From JAJVID01 sp035275345 (GTDB taxonomy: Bacteria > Acidobacteriota > Blastocatellia > RBC074), in assembly GCA_035275345.1 (NCBI GenBank), contig DATEMY010000043.1, positions 1 to 22,917 on the forward strand: DNA of 22,917 nucleotides. Direction: 5' to 3'. Shown here in pieces: positions 19,065 through 22,917 of this stretch. The notes under the pieces were generated by a model. The model did not search any database, had not been told where the DNA came from, and was given only the letters and a program-made list of their open reading frames with translations. Each line of letters starts with the position of its first letter. Position 1 is the stretch's first letter. The position numbers and the translations under genes were made by a program.

Positions 19065-20225
19065 ATGATTGCAGTCGCAATGAGCGGGGGGGTTGATAGT
19101 TCGACCGCGGCCGCCTTACTCAAAAATCAGGGACACGATCTGGTCGGCTTCTCGATGCAGCTCTGGAATCAGCGGCGCATCAACGTCGGCCCTGACGGCG
19201 AGCCTCTGCCCAGCCGATGTTGTTCTCTCGATGATCTTTACGACGCGCGAGTGGTCGCGTCAAAACTGGGGTTTCCGTTCTACGTCGTCAATCTCGAAAA
19301 CGAATTCGAGCGCGACGTCGTGCGCCCGTTCGTGACCAAGTATTTAAATGGCCTGACGCCCAGCCCGTGCGTCGCTTGCAACAGCTTTCTGAAATTCGAC
19401 AAACTGGTCGAGCTGGCCATAACTGCCGACGCCGTGAAAGTCGCCACAGGACATTACGCCCGAGTGAAATTTGATGAAGATCGCGGGCGATGGCTGCTGC
19501 TGCGCGCCGTCAACCGCCCGAAGGACCAATCATACTTCCTGTTCGAGTTGAGTCAGGAGCAGTTGAGTTACGCCATGTTCCCCCTGGGCGAAATGACAAA
19601 AGAGGAAGTGCGCGCGATCGCCGCCGCCGCCGGATTGCCAACCGCGCAGAAGCCCGAAAGCCAGGAGATTTGCTTTATTCCCGATGGAAATTACGCGCGC
19701 TTCATCGAGCGTTATCTGGAAGAAGGCACAGAGCGGCGCGCGGGCGAAAACGATCTTCCCGTGTTTAACCAGCCGATGGTTCAAACCGGCGGACCTGGCG
19801 CGCCGGAGCTTAAACCTGGCGACATCGTCACGACCGCCGGAGAAGTAATCGGACGCCATCAGGGCATTCATCGCTACACCGTGGGGCAGCGTCGCGGGAT
19901 CGGCGTCTCATCACCCGATCCGCTCTATGTCGTGCAGGTGGACGCCAGAAACAACCGCGTGGTCGTCGGATCGAGCGATGATCTGTTGAAGCGAGAGATG
20001 ACAGTCGAGCGCGTCAACTGGATTGCGATTGAGGATTTGATCGAGCCGATCCGCGTTGCGGTCAAAATCCGCTCGCGCGCCGAAGAGGCTCAGGCTGTGG
20101 TATCGAAGCGCGATGACGGTTCGGTGGTTGTGACGTTTGATGAAGCGCAGCGCGCAGTGACGCCGGGTCAGGCGGCGGTGTTTTACGATGGCGATATAGT
20201 ATACGGCGGCGGCTGGATCGTTTAA
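19065..20225 (+). CDS. mnmA: tRNA-specific 2-thiouridylase MnmA
   Basis: MnmA activates uridine 34 of the tRNAs for Lys, Glu and Gln with ATP and inserts sulfur, giving 2-thiouridine at the wobble position; sulfur comes from a cysteine desulfurase relay. The 386-residue protein shows the PP-loop MSGGVDSS (6-13), the first catalytic cysteine C102 in PSPCVACN, KDQSYFLFEL, the second catalytic cysteine C203 in QEICFIPDGNY, and the C-terminal beta-barrel with HRYTVGQRRGIG. The family length is 350-390. I chose ATG at 19065 (MIAVAMSGG) because the ATG at 19044 lies in a hairpin repeat; AGGA lies about 10 nt upstream. It stands alone on the plus strand, divergent from the AAA+/VWA pair. Confidence 0.96.
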   Translation: MIAVAMSGGVDSSTAAALLKNQGHDLVGFSMQLWNQRRINVGPDGEPLPSRCCSLDDLYDARVVASKLGFPFYVVNLENEFERDVVRPFVTKYLNGLTPSPCVACNSFLKFDKLVELAITADAVKVATGHYARVKFDEDRGRWLLLRAVNRPKDQSYFLFELSQEQLSYAMFPLGEMTKEEVRAIAAAAGLPTAQKPESQEICFIPDGNYARFIERYLEEGTERRAGENDLPVFNQPMVQTGGPGAPELKPGDIVTTAGEVIGRHQGIHRYTVGQRRGIGVSSPDPLYVVQVDARNNRVVVGSSDDLLKREMTVERVNWIAIEDLIEPIRVAVKIRSRAEEAQAVVSKRDDGSVVVTFDEAQRAVTPGQAAVFYDGDIVYGGGWIV

Positions 20226-20263
20226 GCGACATAAAAGAATCAGTCTACAAGGAATATATAAGG

Positions 20264-20406
20264 CCACGAAGGGCGCAAAGAAGCGCGAAGGGCGCAAAGA
20301 AGCGCGAAGGGCGCAAGGAAGCGCGAAGGGCGCAAGGAAACGCGAAGGGCGCAAGGAAGCGCGAAGCAAGATCAAATTCTTCGCGCCTTTTTTGCGCCTT
20401 TCGTGG
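20264..20406. repeat. Hairpin repeat with five 19-nt tandem units
   Basis: Five copies of a 19-nt unit (GAAGGGCGCAAAGAAGCGC and variants) run from 20268 to 20362 without spacers. Copies 1-2 are identical, copies 3 and 5 have one change (AAG to AGG) and copy 4 has one more. The first 27 nt (from 20264, CCACGAAGG) also form a stem with 20379-20406 (ends TTTCGTGG), so the array is an expansion of the left arm of a hairpin like those at 2005 and 5965. It fills most of the gap between mnmA and the decarboxylase gene. Confidence 0.88.
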
Positions 20407-20432
20407 ATTTGCGTTTAAACTCATTCCCATAA

Positions 20433-21878
20433 ATGAACAATTCCAATTCGCCCAAGCTCCAACTCACTCGCGACGAAATGCGCGAACTAGGCTATCGCGT
20501 TGTCGACCAGATCGTCGAGCATATAGAGAAGCTATCGGACAAGCCGGTGACTGGCGTCTCGCCGCGAGTTGAACTCGAAGCCCGGCTGCGCGAGCCTCTG
20601 CCCGAAGAGCCGACGCCGGTTGATTCCCTGCTCGAACAACTACAACGCGACGTGTGGTCGAATATCGGCCACATCCAACACCCGCGCTTCTTCGCCTTCA
20701 TTCCGAGTCCGAGTAATTTTGTCAGCGTGATGGCCGACACGCTCGCTTCCGGCTTCAATCCGTTCGCGGGCAATTGGCTGGAAGGTTCAGGAACTTCACA
20801 GATCGAGTTGGTCACGATTGATTGGCTGCGCGAGATGTGCGGATTGCCTGAAACATCCGGAGGGCTTTTCGTTTCGGGCGGCTCGATGGCCAACCTCACT
20901 GCCCTGGCTACAGCCCGTCGAGACAGGCTCGAAAACCGGAGTGAAAACGCCGTTATTTACTTCTCCGATCAAACTCACCACTCGGTCGAGAAGGCGCTGC
21001 GGGTTTTAGGTTTTGCGAGCAAACAGATGCGCAAGCTGCCTTCGGACGACGCGTTTCGGTTGCGGATCGACTCGTTGCGGCAAGCGGTCGCCGAAGACCG
21101 CGCTGATGGCAGACAGCCTTTCTGCGTCATCGCCAACGCCGGAACGACCAACACCGGAGCGATTGATCCGCTCGACGAACTTGCCGATCTTTGCGCGCGG
21201 GAGAATCTGTGGCTCCATATTGACGGCGCTTACGGCGCGGCGACCTGCTTGAGCGAGAGAGGGAAAAAACTTCTGTCCGGGATCGAGCGCGCCGATTCGC
21301 TCTCGCTCGATCCGCATAAATGGCTCTTCCAGCCTTTCGAGATCGGCTGCGTTCTCGTGCGCGACGCGCAGTCACTCAAAAGAACCTTTTACACGATGGC
21401 CGAGTACCTGGAAGACACCAAACGCGAGGAGGAGGAAGAGCTCAATTATTACGATTACGGGTTGCAACTGACGCGCAGCTTCCGAGCCTTGAAACTCTGG
21501 CTCTCGATCAAAACCTTCGGCGCGGCCGCATTCCGCGAAGCTATCAACCACGGCTTCGAGTTGGCCGAATTCGCCGAGAATCTTTTGCGCCAATCCGACC
21601 GCTGGCGGATTGTAACCCCGGCTACGATGGGCGTCGTCACGTTTCGCTATGTCGCGGAAGGATGTTCGGAAGACGAGATCAACGAAATCCATCGCCTAAT
21701 GGTCGAGATGATGTCCGAAGACGGTTTCGCATTCGCCAATTCAACCGCGCTCAGAGGCCAGACCGTGATGCGCTTCTGTACCATCAACCCGCGCACGACC
21801 GAAGATGATGTTCGGGCGACAATCAAACAGCTCGAACGGTTCGGACGTGAAATCCAAGACAGGATCAAAAACAGATGA
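20433..21878 (+). CDS. Group II PLP-dependent amino acid decarboxylase
   Basis: This 481-residue protein belongs to the pyridoxal-phosphate group II decarboxylases (aromatic-L-amino-acid, glutamate and diaminobutyrate decarboxylase relatives). Visible landmarks: HPRFFAFIPSPSNFVSVMAD at the substrate side, LFVSGGSMANLTAL, SDQTHHSVEKAL (PLP-stacking histidine), ANAGTTNTGAIDPLDEL, HIDGAYGAA (PLP-nitrogen aspartate) and DPHKWLFQP with the PLP lysine K296. All catalytic positions are present, so it should be active. The family is best fitted by the aromatic amino acid branch, but the substrate (phenylalanine, tyrosine, tryptophan or other) cannot be read from sequence. The ATG at 20433 has no clear ribosome site. 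The stop overlaps the OsmC-family start (ATGA). Confidence 0.9.
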   Translation: MNNSNSPKLQLTRDEMRELGYRVVDQIVEHIEKLSDKPVTGVSPRVELEARLREPLPEEPTPVDSLLEQLQRDVWSNIGHIQHPRFFAFIPSPSNFVSVMADTLASGFNPFAGNWLEGSGTSQIELVTIDWLREMCGLPETSGGLFVSGGSMANLTALATARRDRLENRSENAVIYFSDQTHHSVEKALRVLGFASKQMRKLPSDDAFRLRIDSLRQAVAEDRADGRQPFCVIANAGTTNTGAIDPLDELADLCARENLWLHIDGAYGAATCLSERGKKLLSGIERADSLSLDPHKWLFQPFEIGCVLVRDAQSLKRTFYTMAEYLEDTKREEEEELNYYDYGLQLTRSFRALKLWLSIKTFGAAAFREAINHGFELAEFAENLLRQSDRWRIVTPATMGVVTFRYVAEGCSEDEINEIHRLMVEMMSEDGFAFANSTALRGQTVMRFCTINPRTTEDDVRATIKQLERFGREIQDRIKNR

Positions 21879-22327
21879 ACGAAGTCCGCGTTAAACTCCC
21901 GTTGAAAGAAGGCTTCCGCACGCAGATCACCGCCGGAAAACACACGATCGTCGCCGACGAGCCAGAAGGGGCCGGCGGCGCAGACAGCGGCATGTCGCCT
22001 TACGAACTGCTGCTCGCTTCTCTCGGCGCATGCACAGCGATGACGCTGAAGCTGTACGTCGAGCGGAAGAAATTGCCCATCACCGATGTCGAAGTGCTGC
22101 TCAGCTTCGACCGCATTCACATCGACGACTGCGAATCCTGTGTGAAAGAAGAACGATCAGGCGCCCAGGAGGTTCAGCACATCAGCCGGCTGATTTACGT
22201 CACGGGCGACGTGACCGAAGAACAGAAAGAGCGACTGCTGTATATCGCCGGACGCTGTCCCGTCCACGTCACACTGCACAGCGACCCGCACGTGGAGGAT
22301 GCGCTGATCGTAAGGAAGGCTAATTGA
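21875..22327 (+). CDS. OsmC-family redox protein
   Basis: The 150-residue protein is a full-length OsmC/Ohr-fold protein with the two conserved cysteines: C53 in LGACTAMTL and C128 in AGRCPVHVTL. OsmC and Ohr proteins form dimers that reduce organic hydroperoxides through these cysteines, using lipoyl-type or thiol donors; a subset of this 'YhfA-like' group has unknown substrates. An extra CESC motif (C86, C89) in IDDCESCVKEE is uncommon and could add a metal or redox site. The start ATG shares the ATGA tetramer with the decarboxylase stop, so the two genes are translationally coupled. The link to decarboxylase function is not obvious. Confidence 0.92.
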   Translation: MNEVRVKLPLKEGFRTQITAGKHTIVADEPEGAGGADSGMSPYELLLASLGACTAMTLKLYVERKKLPITDVEVLLSFDRIHIDDCESCVKEERSGAQEVQHISRLIYVTGDVTEEQKERLLYIAGRCPVHVTLHSDPHVEDALIVRKAN

Positions 22328-22368
22328 GCCGGTTATAAAAGTGGCCTCATTCTCCAACGCCCTCATGT

Positions 22369-22917
22369 TCAATTCGCGCCCAAGCGTTCCAGCAGCAGTT
22401 GCAGTTCCACCGCATCATCGAAATTCAGCCTCTGATCATCAGCAAGCGCTGGGTCTCGGTCACCACGAAGGATGGCTTGAAGCTTTGGAATCAAAGTCCT
22501 GATGGGGGGCTGTACATCATCGTCTGTGAGCTCAAGGAGCACTTGTTCTAACACCGCCGTTTCCTCGCCCTCGATTGCCTGAAATACTAATTCACAGCGC
22601 TGTGCGCTTTCCTCTAGACTCTGCCCTCCAGCCCGACGATAGGCTAGGTAACTCTGAATGGCTTGCTGTCGCGCATCTGCCGCTGCTTGCAGATTGCCTG
22701 TTGCCTGCTCTAGGTTGTGAAGAATCGTCCAGGTCGTCCAAATTTGAGAAGCCTCGCCACACGATCGCTTGCATTCAAGTGCGCGATTTACTTCCTGACG
22801 AGCCTCCTCATATCGTTGCAGCTTCATGAGGGAGTAGGCTAAGTTGTTGCGGGAAAGTCCCTCAGCACAACGATCCAGTCCAACGCGTATCGCTACAGAA
22901 AGTTGATAACAATTGGC
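22369..22917 (-). CDS. TPR-type protein, C-terminal part (continues beyond window)
   Basis: The minus-strand frame is open from the right edge to the TGA at 22369-22371, at least 182 codons, so the N-terminus is missing. Helical repeats are clear: LSRNNLAYSLMKLQRYEEARQ (split) and TWTILHNLEQATGNLQAAADARQQAIQSY. The tail RDPALADDQRLNFDDAVELQLLLERLGA is a signature that I recall at the end of STAND/NB-ARC or TPR effector proteins of Chloroflexi, Cyanobacteria and similar phyla. If so, the missing upstream part would hold an NTPase or effector domain. An internal ATG (22827) is not the start, since in-frame TPR sequence precedes it. No stop or start codon needs explanation inside the window. Confidence 0.7.
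   Translation of the reverse strand, partial: ANCYQLSVAIRVGLDRCAEGLSRNNLAYSLMKLQRYEEARQEVNRALECKRSCGEASQIWTTWTILHNLEQATGNLQAAADARQQAIQSYLAYRRAGGQSLEESAQRCELVFQAIEGEETAVLEQVLLELTDDDVQPPIRTLIPKLQAILRGDRDPALADDQRLNFDDAVELQLLLERLGAN

Noticed and set aside
20268..20362. CRISPR-like repeated units
   Set aside because: The five units are directly adjacent with no spacers, and no cas gene is present; it is a tandem array.
19911..20430. Minus-strand repetitive frames (LRPSRFFAPFA...) as a repeat protein
   Set aside because: They translate the 19-nt array and the mnmA antisense; no ribosome site.

Overview
The window looks like a chromosomal segment of an environmental Gram-negative bacterium, most likely an Acidobacteriota member of the Blastocatellia type. 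That placement is inferred from gene content and protein style (a very long PAS/GAF hybrid histidine kinase, a TPM/LemA pair, a CbbQ/NorQ-type AAA+ with a long VWA partner), from the high GC of most genes, and from many hairpin-forming intergenic repeats. No rRNA or tRNA gene was seen.

Left edge (1-1830) reads as a rearranged, partly foreign strip. A partial XRE-type regulator on the minus strand meets head-on a 3' remnant of comM. Next come two small AT-richer minus-strand genes of immunity-protein style with no toxin in view. From about 1900 the sequence is GC-rich housekeeping/accessory chromosome: two hairpin repeats, an exported LysM lytic transglycosylase (minus), then, divergently, a TPM-domain membrane protein, a nucleotidyltransferase-fold protein and LemA (plus).

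The middle (6693-8853, minus strand) holds a zinc-ribbon membrane protein and a tight two-gene unit: a T4 Pnkp-like P-loop kinase overlapping a Thg1-like 3'-5' polymerase by 11 nt. This unit looks like an RNA (tRNA) end-repair cassette and is the best candidate for an under-described system here. A start-less TPR fragment follows the Thg1-like stop in the same frame.

9130-14880 encodes one 1916-residue cytosolic hybrid kinase with two histidine-kinase modules and two receiver domains. Compared with the usual form of this family it appears to have lost two internal pieces in frame, including the whole first ATP-binding domain. It converges on, and overlaps by 4 nt, a minus-strand MoxR-type AAA+/VWA pair (18917 to 14877), a chaperone-like metal-enzyme activation system without a visible client.

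The right part (plus strand) has mnmA (tRNA 2-thiouridylase), a repeat with a 5 x 19-nt tandem array, and a translationally coupled pair: a group II PLP-dependent decarboxylase and an OsmC-family protein. The window closes with the C-terminal part of a minus-strand TPR protein.

Seven intergenic inverted repeats with different core words but the same layout (two arms around a short loop, always between genes) are spread over the window and are the most striking feature not explained by genes.
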